In this document: piece after piece, positions 36,906-45,910 of the stretch
How positions within the stretch are numbered: position 1 is the first letter of the stretch
How the letters are laid out: the number at the start of each line of letters is the position of its first letter
Assembly: GCF_002982075.1 (NCBI RefSeq)
Contig: NZ_PUEJ01000003.1
Coordinates: 434,001 to 498,000, forward strand
Length of the DNA: 64,000 nucleotides
Source of the DNA: Labrys okinawensis
GTDB taxonomy: Bacteria > Pseudomonadota > Alphaproteobacteria > Rhizobiales > Labraceae
Direction of reading: 5' to 3'
Translations under genes and position numbers: made by a program
The notes under the pieces: generated by a model
Told to the model about the DNA's origin: nothing
The model's database searches: none
Seen by the model: only the letters and a program-made list of their open reading frames with translations

Positions 36906-36933
36906 AGTTTAGTGTGCGCCGCACAATAAACAA
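36906..36933 (-). promoter_or_regulatory. Promoter of the small RNA
   Basis: On the minus strand TTGTTT (36928-36933) and TAAACT (36906-36911) are 16 bases apart, placing the start near 36899 at the base of the first hairpin. The spacer contains the palindromic TGTGCGGCGCACA, a possible regulator site. Confidence 0.6.
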
Positions 36934-37118
36934 TTGCTGAGTTTGCATGGCTGCTAGGCGAGCCATGCGTGGCGCTTGCAGGTGCCTGGCTACCGATTTC
37001 TCGAAAAGCACAACCATATCAGCGGCTTGAATAGCCTTTCCAAGATTCGTCCTTCGAGATTTGTGCCAAAAATCGGACAAGGCCTGTCGTCGGACGAACC
37101 AAAGGCCGGAGAAATCTC
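36934..37118. other. Intergenic stretch with no supported gene
   Basis: Between the small RNA promoter and the sodB terminator I see no convincing ORF, RNA or repeat. The region is less GC-rich than the genes around it. Confidence 0.5.
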
Positions 37119-37152
37119 CTAAAATGCAAAGGGCGGAGAAAGCTCCGCCCTT
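37119..37152 (-). terminator. Rho-independent terminator of sodB
   Basis: The arms 37129-37138 and 37143-37152 (AAGGGCGGAG and complement) form a perfect 10-bp stem. On the minus strand TTTGCATTTTA follows. It lies 122 bp downstream of the sodB stop. Confidence 0.8.
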
Positions 37153-37273
37153 CCAACTTCTCGCCGAATGATCGAAAACGGCCTTGCAGCCCGAGGGATC
37201 GCCGGATGCCCAGGCGATGTTTTCGAGGAGAGCGCCATTCGATCCGGATGGCGGAATGACGCTCCGGGATGGC

Positions 37274-37873
37274 TTACTTCACGGCCGCTTCGTAGAGCTC
37301 GGCGACATATTCCCAGTTCACGAGATTGTCGACGAAAGCCTTGAGGTAGTCGGGGCGGCGGTTGCGGTAGTCGATATAATAGGAGTGCTCCCAGACGTCG
37401 ACGCCCAGGATCGGCGTGGCGCCGTGCACCAGCGGGCTCTCGCCGTTCGGGGTCTTGGTGACGATGACCTTGCCGTCCTTGACGGCGAGCCAGGCCCAGC
37501 CGGAGCCGAACTGGGTGACGCCGGCCTGGATGAAGTCTTCCTTGGCCTTCTCGACCGAGCCGAGGCCATCGACGATGGCTTTCTCGATATTGCCGGGAAT
37601 CGCACCGCCGCCATTCGGCTTCAGCCACTTCCAGAAGTGCAGATGGTTGTAGTGCTGGCCGGCATTGTTGAACAGGCCGGCATTCTTTCCGAAGGAGCCC
37701 TTGACGATGTCCTCGAGGCTCTTGCCTTCCCACTCCGTGCCCTTGAGCAGGTTGTTGCCGTTGTTCACATAGGCAAGATGATGCTTGTCGTGATGGAACT
37801 CCAGCGTCTCGCGGGACATGTAGGGCGCGAGGGCGTCATAGGAGTAGGTCAGGTCGGGAAGCGTGAAGGACAT
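37274..37873 (-). CDS. sodB: Fe/Mn superoxide dismutase
   Basis: 199 aa from ATG 37873 (MSFTLPDLTYSYDALAPYMS), preceded by GAGGAACGCC; an ATG 12 bases upstream is less likely. The metal ligands are the His of FHHDKHH, the His of GQHYNHLHFW, and the Asp and His of DVWEHSYY. It dismutates superoxide in the cytoplasm. The metal (Fe, Mn or either) cannot be fixed by eye; GQHYNHLHFWKWLKPNGGG is the usual rhizobial form. Confidence 0.93.
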   Translation of the reverse strand: MSFTLPDLTYSYDALAPYMSRETLEFHHDKHHLAYVNNGNNLLKGTEWEGKSLEDIVKGSFGKNAGLFNNAGQHYNHLHFWKWLKPNGGGAIPGNIEKAIVDGLGSVEKAKEDFIQAGVTQFGSGWAWLAVKDGKVIVTKTPNGESPLVHGATPILGVDVWEHSYYIDYRNRRPDYLKAFVDNLVNWEYVAELYEAAVK

Positions 37874-38149
37874 GGCGTTCCTCATGAAGTGACATGGTGG
37901 CGATGGGCATGGCTACGAAACGCAGCCCGCCCGTCCAGTGTTCCCGAACGGTTGCCGCGAGATCGCAGATCTTGCAGCCATCCGGGCGGGAGCCGAATGA
38001 CGGGGTGGCGGCTAGCGGCCTCGATGCCCGCCGGAGCAGGCTGCAAGGCCGATGCACCGTCGGCGCGCAAACTTAAGCGCGAAGGCGCTGGAAGGGAACA
38101 GGTTTGGGTGAATGCCTGGCATGATTTTATGCAAGCCGGATCGAGCCGC
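37874..38149. other. Intergenic region upstream of sodB
   Basis: It holds the sodB promoter region and the downstream flank of ptrB. No further gene, repeat or RNA is visible. Confidence 0.5.
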
Positions 38150-38183
38150 CCGGGCCCGGCAAAATCGTGCTTGCCGGGCCCGG
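38150..38183 (-). terminator. Strong GC hairpin after ptrB
   Basis: The arms 38150-38162 and 38171-38183 form a perfect 13-bp stem (CGGGCCCGGCAA and complement) with an eight-base loop, starting eight bases after the ptrB stop. No T tract follows on the minus strand. Confidence 0.65.
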
Positions 38184-38190
38184 CGCCAGA

Positions 38191-40308
38191 TCACGCCGCT
38201 CCCATCTTCTGGAGGGCGAAGGCCTGGACCAGGGCCACTTCCTTCAGCCGTTCGAAGCGCCCGGAAGCCCCACCATGGCCCGAATCCATATTGACCTTGA
38301 AGATCACCGGGTTGCCCTGCGGGTTCATCTCGCGTAGCCGCGCCACCCACTTGGCCGGTTCCCAATAGGTCACGCGCGGATCGGTCAGGCCGGCGAGGGC
38401 CAGAATCGGCGGATAGGGGCGGGTGGCCACGTTGTCGACCGGACTGTAGGAAAGAATGGTCCGGAAGGCGGCCTCGTCTTCGATCGGATTGCCCCATTCG
38501 GGCCATTCCGGCGGGGTGAGGGGCAGGCTGTCATCGAGCATGGTAGTGAGCACGTCGACGAAGGGAACCTCCGCGACGATGGCGCCGAACAGGTCGGGGG
38601 CGAGATTGGCGACGGCGCCCATCAGCATGCCGCCGGCCGAGCCGCCATGGGCGACGATCCTTTTGCGGGCGGTGAAGCCACGCTCGGCCAGGTAGCTGCC
38701 GGCCGCGATGAAGTCCTGGAAGGTGTTGGGCTTCTTGGCAAGCTTGCCTTCGCGATACCAGCGCCAGCCCTTCTCGGTGCCGCCGCGGATATGAGCGATG
38801 GCATAGACGAAGCCGCGATCCACCAACGACAGCGCATTGGTGGAAAATTGGGCCGGCATCGACAGGCCATAGGCACCATAGCCGTAGAGCAGCAGGGGAG
38901 CCGAACCGTCCAGGGCCGTTTCCTTGCGGTAGAGCAGGCTGATCGGCACGCTTTCACCATCGGCCGTCGGAGCGAAGACCCGGCGGGTGACATAGAGCGC
39001 CGGGTCGTGCCCGGACGGCACCTCCTGGCGCTTGCGCAGGACCCTCTCGCGGGAGCGCATGTCATAGTCATAGGTTTCGGCCGGCGTGGTCATCGAAGAA
39101 TAGACGAAGCGGATCCGGTCGGTTTGGAATTCCATGCCGCCGTCGAGCGAGAGCGAATAGGCTTCCTCGGCAAAGTCGATGGCGTGTTCCTCGCCGCTCG
39201 ACAAGGATCGGATCACGATGCGCGGCAGGCCGTCCTCGCGCTCCAGCCGGACCAGCCAGTCGGCCAGCAGCACGATGTCGAGGATATAGCGGCCCGGCTT
39301 GTGCGGAATGAGATCGCGCCAGGACATCTGAGCCGCAGTCGTCTGCACCGGCGTCGCCAGAGGCGCGGTCATGATGCGAAAATCCTCGGCGTCGTCGAAA
39401 TTGGTCAGGATCAGCAGCTGATCCCTCCCGTCCGGTAGCGGGCGATGCTCGATCTCATATTGCACGCCTTCCTGGCGCGTGGCGACCAGATGCACGTGGC
39501 TGTCGGCATCGTCGAGATAGATCACCCGCACTTCCGAGGTTTCATGGTCATGGATGTCGATGATCGCCAGGCGGCGCGACTGGGTCTGCGACAGGCCGAC
39601 GAACATGCCGGCGTCGGCCTCTTCATAGATCAGGCGGTCGGCACTGGCCGGAGTTCCCAGAAGATGCAGCCATACACTGGAGGCGCGATGGTTCTCGTCC
39701 AGCCTTACATAGTAGAAACCCGAACCGTCCGAGAGCCAGACGGCCCCACCTTCCGTATCGGAAATGGTATCGTCCAGCATTACGCCTTTCGAGGTATCGA
39801 GCAGGCGTGTCGTATGGAACTCCGAGCCGTTCTCGTCGCAGCTCCAGGCGATCAGTCGATGGTCGGGCGAGGGGGCAAAGCCGCCAAAGGCGAAGAAGCT
39901 CTTGCCCTTTGCCAGGGCGTCGCCGTCCAGAAGCAGCGCTTCCTCGCCGCCGTCTCGCGGGCGCCGGCAGAACAGACGGTGCTGCCCGCCCTGTCGGAAA
40001 CGCGAATAGTACTCGAACGGCCCGTCCGGTGAAGGCACCGAGGAATCGTCAGCCTTGATTCTCCCTTTGAGCTCTTCGAACAGCACCGCCCGCAATTGCT
40101 CGCCACCAGCGAGCTGGGCGTCGGCGTAGCGATTTTCCTGCTCGAGATGGGCCCTGATGTCGGCAGGCAACGCCGAGCCGTCGCGCAGCACCTCCTGCCA
40201 ATTGTCTGCCCGCAGCCAGGCATAGTCATCCTGTAACGAAATACCATGGACGACGCGTTTGACTGGCCGCTTTTCGGCGATAGGCGGCAGAATCGAAGGT
40301 GTAGTCAC
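38191..40308 (-). CDS. ptrB: Oligopeptidase B (S9A family)
   Basis: 705 aa, full length. An N-terminal beta-propeller (about residues 70-400) is followed by the hydrolase domain with HGGSAGGMLMG (nucleophile Ser), GLTDPRVTYWEPAKW (Asp) and DSGHGGASGR (His). The S9A enzymes cleave short peptides after Arg or Lys in the cytoplasm. It follows msrB by four bases and the two form an operon closed by a strong hairpin. Confidence 0.93.
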   Translation of the reverse strand: MTTPSILPPIAEKRPVKRVVHGISLQDDYAWLRADNWQEVLRDGSALPADIRAHLEQENRYADAQLAGGEQLRAVLFEELKGRIKADDSSVPSPDGPFEYYSRFRQGGQHRLFCRRPRDGGEEALLLDGDALAKGKSFFAFGGFAPSPDHRLIAWSCDENGSEFHTTRLLDTSKGVMLDDTISDTEGGAVWLSDGSGFYYVRLDENHRASSVWLHLLGTPASADRLIYEEADAGMFVGLSQTQSRRLAIIDIHDHETSEVRVIYLDDADSHVHLVATRQEGVQYEIEHRPLPDGRDQLLILTNFDDAEDFRIMTAPLATPVQTTAAQMSWRDLIPHKPGRYILDIVLLADWLVRLEREDGLPRIVIRSLSSGEEHAIDFAEEAYSLSLDGGMEFQTDRIRFVYSSMTTPAETYDYDMRSRERVLRKRQEVPSGHDPALYVTRRVFAPTADGESVPISLLYRKETALDGSAPLLLYGYGAYGLSMPAQFSTNALSLVDRGFVYAIAHIRGGTEKGWRWYREGKLAKKPNTFQDFIAAGSYLAERGFTARKRIVAHGGSAGGMLMGAVANLAPDLFGAIVAEVPFVDVLTTMLDDSLPLTPPEWPEWGNPIEDEAAFRTILSYSPVDNVATRPYPPILALAGLTDPRVTYWEPAKWVARLREMNPQGNPVIFKVNMDSGHGGASGRFERLKEVALVQAFALQKMGAA

Positions 40309-40312
40309 CGTG

Positions 40313-40720
40313 TCATGCCTTCTGGTCGGGTGTGAACTTCATGGCATGGCCATTGATGCAATAGCGCAGGCCCGTGGGAGGCGGGCCGTCCGGGAAGACA
40401 TGGCCGAGATGGGCATCGCAGGCGGCACAGCGGATCTCGATACGGCGCATGCCGTAGGACCGGTCCTCCAACTCGACTACGGCATCCGCGCGCACGGGCT
40501 CGAAATAGCTTGGCCAACCACAACCCGAATCGAACTTCGTGTCGGACCGGAACAATTCCTCACCGCAACAGACGCAGGAATAGGTGCCCTTTTCTTTGGA
40601 GTTCCAGAACGGTCCGGTAAAAGCGCGTTCCGTGCCGCGTTCGCGGGTAATGTGGTATTGTTCTGGAGAGAGAAGCGTCCGCCATTCCGCCTCTGTTTTG
40701 TTAACTTTCTTGTTTGGCAC
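40313..40720 (-). CDS. msrB: Peptide-methionine (R)-S-oxide reductase MsrB
   Basis: 135 aa. Two CxxC zinc motifs ([21 protein letters not shown]) and the catalytic Cys in [10 protein letters not shown] are present. It repairs the R epimer of methionine sulfoxide. ATG 40720. Its coupling to oligopeptidase B suggests joint handling of oxidised proteins and their peptides (inference). Confidence 0.94.
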   Translation of the reverse strand: MPNKKVNKTEAEWRTLLSPEQYHITRERGTERAFTGPFWNSKEKGTYSCVCCGEELFRSDTKFDSGCGWPSYFEPVRADAVVELEDRSYGMRRIEIRCAACDAHLGHVFPDGPPPTGLRYCINGHAMKFTPDQKA

Positions 40721-41376
40721 AATTGTCTCCCAATATTTTGCCGCAAAGGGATGCTATCGAAACGATAGACATACTTTGCGACTGATTCGACGAGCCGAGC
40801 GTTTGAAGACTATTCAGTTCGTCGTAAATAGGGGGTGGGGCGACAGTTCGCAATTCAGTGTCGTGTTGAATTCCGCGGCGAGCTTGCAAATTTGCATTTG
40901 CTGTTTGTCGGGGGTGCCAATTGTCGCAAGGGAAGTCGGCCCACTTCTAGACCTTTCTCAGGGGCGCCGGATCGGTGGCCGCCGCAGCAATGCTGCGTAA
41001 TGGCCTGATCATGCGTGCCTTTCTACAATTGCAGTCTGTGGTCATGCCTGAGGTGACCTATCCGCTCGTCAGTGCAGATCAGATAGTCCGATCGGGTGTT
41101 GCAGTACCCATTTGTGATAGGGGCGCGTCTTACGTAGGCGGTTGCATGTTTTCACGGCAATAATCAAATGCGGCATAGTGCAAAATTCATGCTTGTCTTG
41201 CAAAAGATCTTGATTGATAAGATTTGAGAGTTTACATCAGTGCGCAATTCGAAATTCGCGATTCCAATGTTGCGAAGCGGATGTATGGCCTGCACTGCTG
41301 TTAATGAATGGCGCGGCAGTGTAGCCGGTGGTGAACATTTAGTTAAATCAGACCAAAAAAAGAAAGTCGATTTACC
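40721..41376. other. Long A/T-rich intergenic region upstream of mucR
   Basis: 656 bp without a supported gene. GC is visibly lower than in the surroundings, especially 41160-41376, with runs such as TTAGTTAAATCAGACC and AAAAAAAG just before mucR. MucR/Ros proteins bind degenerate A/T-rich sites and repress their own genes, so this is the likely operator region. The msrB promoter must lie at its left end. I found no tRNA or small-RNA signature. Confidence 0.5.
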
Positions 41377-41796
41377 ATGAGCGACGGATCCAACAACACC
41401 AACTTCATCGAGCTTGCGGCGGACATCGTCTCGGCCTATGTCAGCAACAATTCGGTTGCTGCGTCGGACCTGCCCGGCTTGATCAATGAGGTCCATGGTG
41501 CTCTTCAGCGCATCACCAGCGGCGTACAGGAAGTGCCGGCCGAAGCTCCCAAGCCGGCGGTTCCGATCAAGAAGTCGGTGACGGCTGACTACATCATCTG
41601 CCTCGAGGACGGTAAGAAGTTCAAGTCCCTGAAGCGTCATCTGCGCACGCAATACAATATCTCGCCGGAGGAATACCGCGAGAAGTGGGCTCTGCCGGCC
41701 GATTATCCGATGGTCGCCCCCAACTATGCTCAGGCCCGTTCCAACCTGGCCAAGCAGATGGGCCTCGGCCAGCAGCGCCGCCGCAAGGGTCGGTAA
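41377..41796 (+). CDS. mucR: MucR/Ros-family zinc-finger transcriptional regulator
   Basis: 139 aa. The N-terminal half is helical ([20 protein letters not shown]); the C-terminal half is the prokaryotic zinc finger [18 protein letters not shown] followed by [20 protein letters not shown]. The second ligand position is Asp, as in many MucR proteins, and the last His is Gln (HLRTQ rather than HLRTH). MucR regulators are nucleoid-associated-like repressors of exopolysaccharide, motility and cell-cycle genes in rhizobia and Brucella. Monocistronic, with a perfect terminator. Confidence 0.93.
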   Translation: MSDGSNNTNFIELAADIVSAYVSNNSVAASDLPGLINEVHGALQRITSGVQEVPAEAPKPAVPIKKSVTADYIICLEDGKKFKSLKRHLRTQYNISPEEYREKWALPADYPMVAPNYAQARSNLAKQMGLGQQRRRKGR

Positions 41797-41820
41797 TTTC
41801 GCCACGGCGATGCCGGAACG

Positions 41821-41862
41821 ACAACAAGAGCCGGATGCCGCGCATCCGGCTCTTGTTGTTTG
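41821..41862. terminator. Perfect 18-bp terminator hairpin, probably bidirectional
   Basis: The arms 41821-41838 and 41842-41859 are perfectly complementary (ACAACAAGAGCCGGATGC and complement) with a three-base loop, followed by TTTG. It lies 24 bp after mucR and 58 bp after the convergent sufE, and A/T-rich ends on both sides let it serve both. Confidence 0.88.
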
Positions 41863-41919
41863 AAGTATCCAGGATGTGTCGCCGGTTAAGCTTGGAGCAG
41901 GATGTTCGCGGCAGGAACG

Positions 41920-42339
41920 TCAGGTGGTGACCAGGACCTGGCGGGCATCGCTGCGAATGCGCTCGACGAAAGATTTCAGCCCGTTGGAACGCTGCGGCGT
42001 GAGATGTTCCTCGAGCTGCAGGTTGCGGAAGACATCGAGCGCGTCGATGGCCAGAATCTCCGAGGCGGTATGGCCGGAATAGACGGCGACCAGGATCGCC
42101 AGGAGGCCGCGCACGATGAATGCGTCGCTGTCGCACTGAAAACTGGCGTGCCCTTCTTTCCAATGGGTCACGAGCCAGACTTGGCTGACGCAGCCCTGCA
42201 CCTTGTTGGCCGTCGTCCGCGCCTCGTCGGGCAGCGGCTCGAGCGTCTTGCCGAGCTCGATCAGGTACCGATAGCGGTCTTCCCAATCGTCCAGGATCTC
42301 GAAATTCTCGATGATGGCGGCGATGTCTTGCGTGCTCAT
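41920..42339 (-). CDS. sufE: Cysteine desulfuration protein SufE
   Basis: 139 aa from ATG 42339 (MSTQDIAAIIENFEILDDWE). The sulfur-accepting Cys is in NKVQGCVSQVW, and GLLAILVAVYSGHTASEI completes the SufE fold. It takes persulfide sulfur from the desulfurase SufS and passes it to the Fe-S assembly scaffold. Upstream ATG 42348 is possible. It is 42 bases downstream of the DUF5330 gene on the same strand. Confidence 0.92.
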   Translation of the reverse strand: MSTQDIAAIIENFEILDDWEDRYRYLIELGKTLEPLPDEARTTANKVQGCVSQVWLVTHWKEGHASFQCDSDAFIVRGLLAILVAVYSGHTASEILAIDALDVFRNLQLEEHLTPQRSNGLKSFVERIRSDARQVLVTT

Positions 42340-42380
42340 CCCTCTCATATAGGGGAGATGCCGGCGAAGACAAAGCCTTC

Positions 42381-42680
42381 TCAGGGAATGACCGGGCGTG
42401 GCGGCGGCAGCGCGGTGAAACGCTGGGTCGCAGGTGCTGGAGCGGCGGCGCCGTCATTCGGGCCGGCCAGCAGGCCGGTGAGCTGCCTTGCGCCGGCCAG
42501 GCCGGCCGCGCATTGCTGGGGACTTGCGGCACAATAGGACAAGGCGGCGCCGACGGCCCTGTCGGCCAAGGCGCCCGCCGACAGACCTGCCGAGGCCTGT
42601 TTGTCGTGCTGGGCCGGCGGCGCCGGCAGCAGCAGGGCGACCACGGCAAGCCAGAACATCATGCGCAGGATGAAGAACAC
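42381..42680 (-). CDS. DUF5330-family membrane-anchored protein
   Basis: 99 aa. An N-terminal hydrophobic helix (FFILRMMFWLAVVALLLPAP) is followed by a small domain with two Cys (ALSYCAASPQQCAAG) and a Pro/Ala-rich tail. The N-terminus and Cys pair match the DUF5330 proteins found next to sufE in Rhizobiales. Function is unknown; it is probably periplasmic with one anchor and a disulfide. Confidence 0.8.
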   Translation of the reverse strand: MFFILRMMFWLAVVALLLPAPPAQHDKQASAGLSAGALADRAVGAALSYCAASPQQCAAGLAGARQLTGLLAGPNDGAAAPAPATQRFTALPPPRPVIP

Positions 42681-42955
42681 GTCATCGGCTCCCGATCGAT
42701 GGCTAATTCTAGCATGGGCACCAGCGACAGGAGCGTGACGGACCGCACAGCAGGCGGCAAAGTGAAGGGATGGTTAACGCCTGAGCGGGTCTTGGTGAGG
42801 AATTGTTCACCATGTTTGGCACTTGCCCCGCCAAGAGGCCTTTCCGGGCGCAGGAACGGCCTGCCAAGCCCATTCTCTTAGGGTTCGTTTAAAGGACGCC
42901 CTGCCATGGTCGACGGGTCATGTAGGGAGCGCGGCCGCAGGGCCGTGCCGGGGCG

Positions 42956-44782
42956 TTGCGTCAGTTTGATTGGTTCATATCCGCCAAGGCATCCGTCGAC
43001 CGCTTGGTCCACGGGTCGGCGAAACACGATCCCTTGACAGCGGCCCGCCATGGTGCCTTCGTCGCCATGCTGCTCGGCGCGGCGCTGTTCGGCCTGACGC
43101 TGGTGCCGCCTTTCCTGGCTTTCTCAGGAGGACCGAGCCTCGGTGTCGGCGGTGTCATGGTTCTGGTCGCCGCCCTGCTCGCCATCGTCTGGCGCCTGTC
43201 CGTCACCGGTCGTCTCGACGTTGCGGCTCTGCTGACTGTCCTTGCCGTATGCGGTTTCGCCGGCATTGTCGCCCGCCACAGCGGAGGACACAGCGCCAGC
43301 GCCTATGCGCTTCTCGCCGTCGCGCCTGCCCTCGCCCTGCTGACGGGCGCACGCAACATCGTGATCCGCGCCATCGTGCTGGCCGGTGTTACCGCCATGG
43401 CGATCGCCCTGGCCGGAACGAAAATGGCGCCGCCCCCCAGCCTTGGCGCGCGCTTCCTGGACGGACTGGGCGTGGTGCTCGCCCTCGCGGCGGTCGGCGG
43501 CATCGTGCTGATGGAATTGCGGCTGCGGCGCTACGACCGTCAGCTCGTCAAGTCTGGCGAAGCTCGTTATACCCTGCTGGCGGAGAACATCAGCGACCTC
43601 GTGACCCGGCACGGCAAGCGCGGCCAGGTCGTCTACGCTTCGCCCGCCTCCCAGGCCCTGTTCGGCGCCGAACCCTCCGAGCTGCTCGGCCAGGGCCTGT
43701 TCGATTATGTGCATATCGCCGACCGGCCTGCTTATCTCTCCGCCCTCTCCAGCGCCGAGATGGATGGCCTTGCCTCGACGGTGGAATTCCGGCTGCGCCG
43801 CAAGGGGGAGGGGGCTCCCGTCTTCCTGTGGGTGGAAATGCGCTGCCGGCCGCTGGGCGAGGACGAGGATCGCCAGACTGTCGCCGTCATGCAGGACATC
43901 ACCGATCGCAAGGCCTATGAGCACCAGCTCATCGACGCCAAGATCGAGGCCGAGAAGGCCAATGCCGCCAAGAGCCGCTTCCTGGCCACGATGAGCCATG
44001 AGTTGCGCACGCCCCTCAATGCCATCATCGGTTTTTCGGAGCTGATGCTGAACGAGGAAATGATGAAGCTGTCGGCGGAGCGGCGGCATGAATATGCCGG
44101 CCTGATCCATGACAGCGGCCATCATCTCCTGTCGATGGTCAACGGCATCCTCGACATGTCGAAGATCGAGAGCGGCAGCTTCGAGCTGGTGCCCGAATCC
44201 TTCCAGCTCCGCGATCTCATCGAGAATTGCCGCAATATTCTGCTGCTTAAGGCGCAGGAGCTCGGCATCTCCCTGGAGACCGCCATCGCACCCGACATGC
44301 CACCGATCATCGCGGACAAGCGCGCCTGCCGCCAGATCTATCTCAACCTGATGTCCAACGCGCTCAAATTCACCAAGCGCGGCGGCCATGTCACCATCGG
44401 CGCGCGCCAGGAGAAATATGGCGTCGCCCTCTTCGTCGCCGATGACGGCGTGGGCGTGGCGCGCGAAGACGTGCCGCGCCTCGGCGAAGCTTTCTTCCAG
44501 TCCACGGCCGGCAAGCCGTCCAAGGATTACGAACGAACTTATGAGGGGACGGGCCTCGGCCTCTCCGTCGTCAAGGGCCTTGCCCAGCTCCATGGCGGGC
44601 GCATGGAGGTCGACAGTCTGATCGGTCACGGCACCACCGTGACGGTGCAGCTGCCCTCCGATTGCGAGAGCGAAGCCTCGCGCCGGGCCTTTGCCAGCGG
44701 TGCCACCATTGAAACGCTGCCGGTACGGCCGGCGGTCCAAGATCATTTCATCGAAGAAGAATTGGGGAAGAAGCGTGCGTGA
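42956..44782 (+). CDS. PAS-domain membrane histidine kinase (DivJ/PleC-like architecture)
   Basis: 608 aa from TTG 42956; an in-frame stop at 42923 and no nearby ATG support this start. About six hydrophobic helices (residues ~35-190), a PAS domain (~200-325, YTLLAENISDLVTRHG to DITDRKAYEHQ), HisKA with the phospho-acceptor MSHELRTPLNAIIGFSEL, and HATPase_c with NLMSNALKFT, DDGVGV and GTGLGLSVVKGLAQLHGG follow. Such kinases in Alphaproteobacteria control cell-cycle regulators such as DivK; that role here is inference. No response regulator is adjacent. The next gene overlaps its stop. Confidence 0.9.
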   Translation: MRQFDWFISAKASVDRLVHGSAKHDPLTAARHGAFVAMLLGAALFGLTLVPPFLAFSGGPSLGVGGVMVLVAALLAIVWRLSVTGRLDVAALLTVLAVCGFAGIVARHSGGHSASAYALLAVAPALALLTGARNIVIRAIVLAGVTAMAIALAGTKMAPPPSLGARFLDGLGVVLALAAVGGIVLMELRLRRYDRQLVKSGEARYTLLAENISDLVTRHGKRGQVVYASPASQALFGAEPSELLGQGLFDYVHIADRPAYLSALSSAEMDGLASTVEFRLRRKGEGAPVFLWVEMRCRPLGEDEDRQTVAVMQDITDRKAYEHQLIDAKIEAEKANAAKSRFLATMSHELRTPLNAIIGFSELMLNEEMMKLSAERRHEYAGLIHDSGHHLLSMVNGILDMSKIESGSFELVPESFQLRDLIENCRNILLLKAQELGISLETAIAPDMPPIIADKRACRQIYLNLMSNALKFTKRGGHVTIGARQEKYGVALFVADDGVGVAREDVPRLGEAFFQSTAGKPSKDYERTYEGTGLGLSVVKGLAQLHGGRMEVDSLIGHGTTVTVQLPSDCESEASRRAFASGATIETLPVRPAVQDHFIEEELGKKRA

Positions 44783-45563
44783 AGCGTTAGCCCGTTCCGA
44801 TCGCGATTTTCTGCTGTCGGATAAGGTCGAAGAGGCCCCCTCGCGTTATGTCGGTATCGTCAGGGTGATCCTGCAGCGGCCTGCCGAAGTCGCGGGACTG
44901 GCGGTCATGGGCGGCCTGAGCCTTGCGATCCTGGTCAATGCCCTGGTTCTGCAGAACGGCACGCATACCTCCCCCTTCATCGCCCAGCGCGGTTCGGCTT
45001 CCTCGGCTCCTGCCGTTTCGGCGGCGCCTGGGGCGGACGTGCGCGGGGCCGGCGATAGCCCGTCCCAGGATGCGGTTGCCGTGCTGCGCGACGTTCAGCT
45101 CGCCTTGGCCGAGCGCGGGCTTTATGACGGCCTGGCCGACGGTGTCCTCGGGCCCAAGACCACCGCGGCGATCCGCTCCTTCCAGCAGCATAATGGCATG
45201 CCGGTCGACGGCCAGCCCAGCGCGGCGCTGCTCACCAAGATCATCGCCAGTTCCAGTCCGCTGCTCACCACCGATCCCAATGCTGCCGAAGCGCCTCCGG
45301 CTCCCCCCGTCGACCAGATCGCCGCGCTGATCAATGGCGAGCAGCCGGCCCCGGCCGGCCCACAGCCCGACAAGCGCGTGCTCGGGGTCGAAAAAGCCCT
45401 GGCCAAACAGGGCTATGGTCCCTTGAAGGTCGACGGCTTCATGGCGAGCGACACGCGAAACGCCATCTCTCGCTTCGAGAAGGATCGCGGATTGCCGGTA
45501 ACCGGTCAGATCTCGACGAGGCTGCTGCAGGAATTAGCCCGTTCCGGTACCAAGGTGGAATGA
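44775..45563 (+). CDS. Membrane-anchored protein with two peptidoglycan-binding domains
   Basis: 262 aa from GTG 44775, overlapping the kinase stop by eight bases. One membrane helix lies near residues 36-56 (EVAGLAVMGGLSLAILVNAL), then two PG_binding_1 domains: residues ~97-155 (DVQLALAERGLYDGLADGVL) and ~203-260 (LAKQGYGPLKVDGF...FEKDRGLPVTGQI). A Pro/Ala linker separates them. It probably holds onto the cell wall from the periplasmic side; coupling to a sensor kinase gene suggests a wall-state signal (inference). Confidence 0.87.
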   Translation: MREALARSDRDFLLSDKVEEAPSRYVGIVRVILQRPAEVAGLAVMGGLSLAILVNALVLQNGTHTSPFIAQRGSASSAPAVSAAPGADVRGAGDSPSQDAVAVLRDVQLALAERGLYDGLADGVLGPKTTAAIRSFQQHNGMPVDGQPSAALLTKIIASSSPLLTTDPNAAEAPPAPPVDQIAALINGEQPAPAGPQPDKRVLGVEKALAKQGYGPLKVDGFMASDTRNAISRFEKDRGLPVTGQISTRLLQELARSGTKVE

Positions 45564-45910
45564 GCGCCCGGCTCAAATCCAGCCTGTTCGTGGCGGCCTA
45601 TCTCCGCCGTGCCATGGCGGAAGGCGCCTTCGCCGCGCTGCGCCAGCGCGGCTCGGAGGAGGCCGGGGCCATTTTCGTCAAGATCGACCATCTCGACGGC
45701 ACCGCCGCGCTATACGGCCCGGCGCCGCAATCGCTCATCACCGAGGATGACGGTGTGCGCCGTTTTGTCCGGATCACCCCGCCGGGCGCCACGCCGCTGG
45801 ATGCGGAGACGCGGCTGCAGCGCGAATTCCGCTTCGATCCCGACCTTTGGGTTATCGAGGCGGAAGACCGTCAGGGCCGGCATTTTCTAGACCTCGCCGA
45901 GGAAAGCTGA
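45560..45910 (+). CDS. DUF1491-family protein
   Basis: 116 aa, soluble. ATG 45560 overlaps the previous stop (ATGA). SLFVAAYLRRAMAEGAFAAL, GAIFVKIDHLDGTAALYGPA and FDPDLWVIEAEDRQGRHF are typical of DUF1491, a conserved alphaproteobacterial family without known function. It is the last gene of the kinase operon. Confidence 0.88.
   Translation: MSARLKSSLFVAAYLRRAMAEGAFAALRQRGSEEAGAIFVKIDHLDGTAALYGPAPQSLITEDDGVRRFVRITPPGATPLDAETRLQREFRFDPDLWVIEAEDRQGRHFLDLAEES

Noticed and set aside
40975..41163. 62-codon ORF in the mucR leader
   Set aside because: No ribosome-binding site and no conserved-looking composition; it reads like random sequence.
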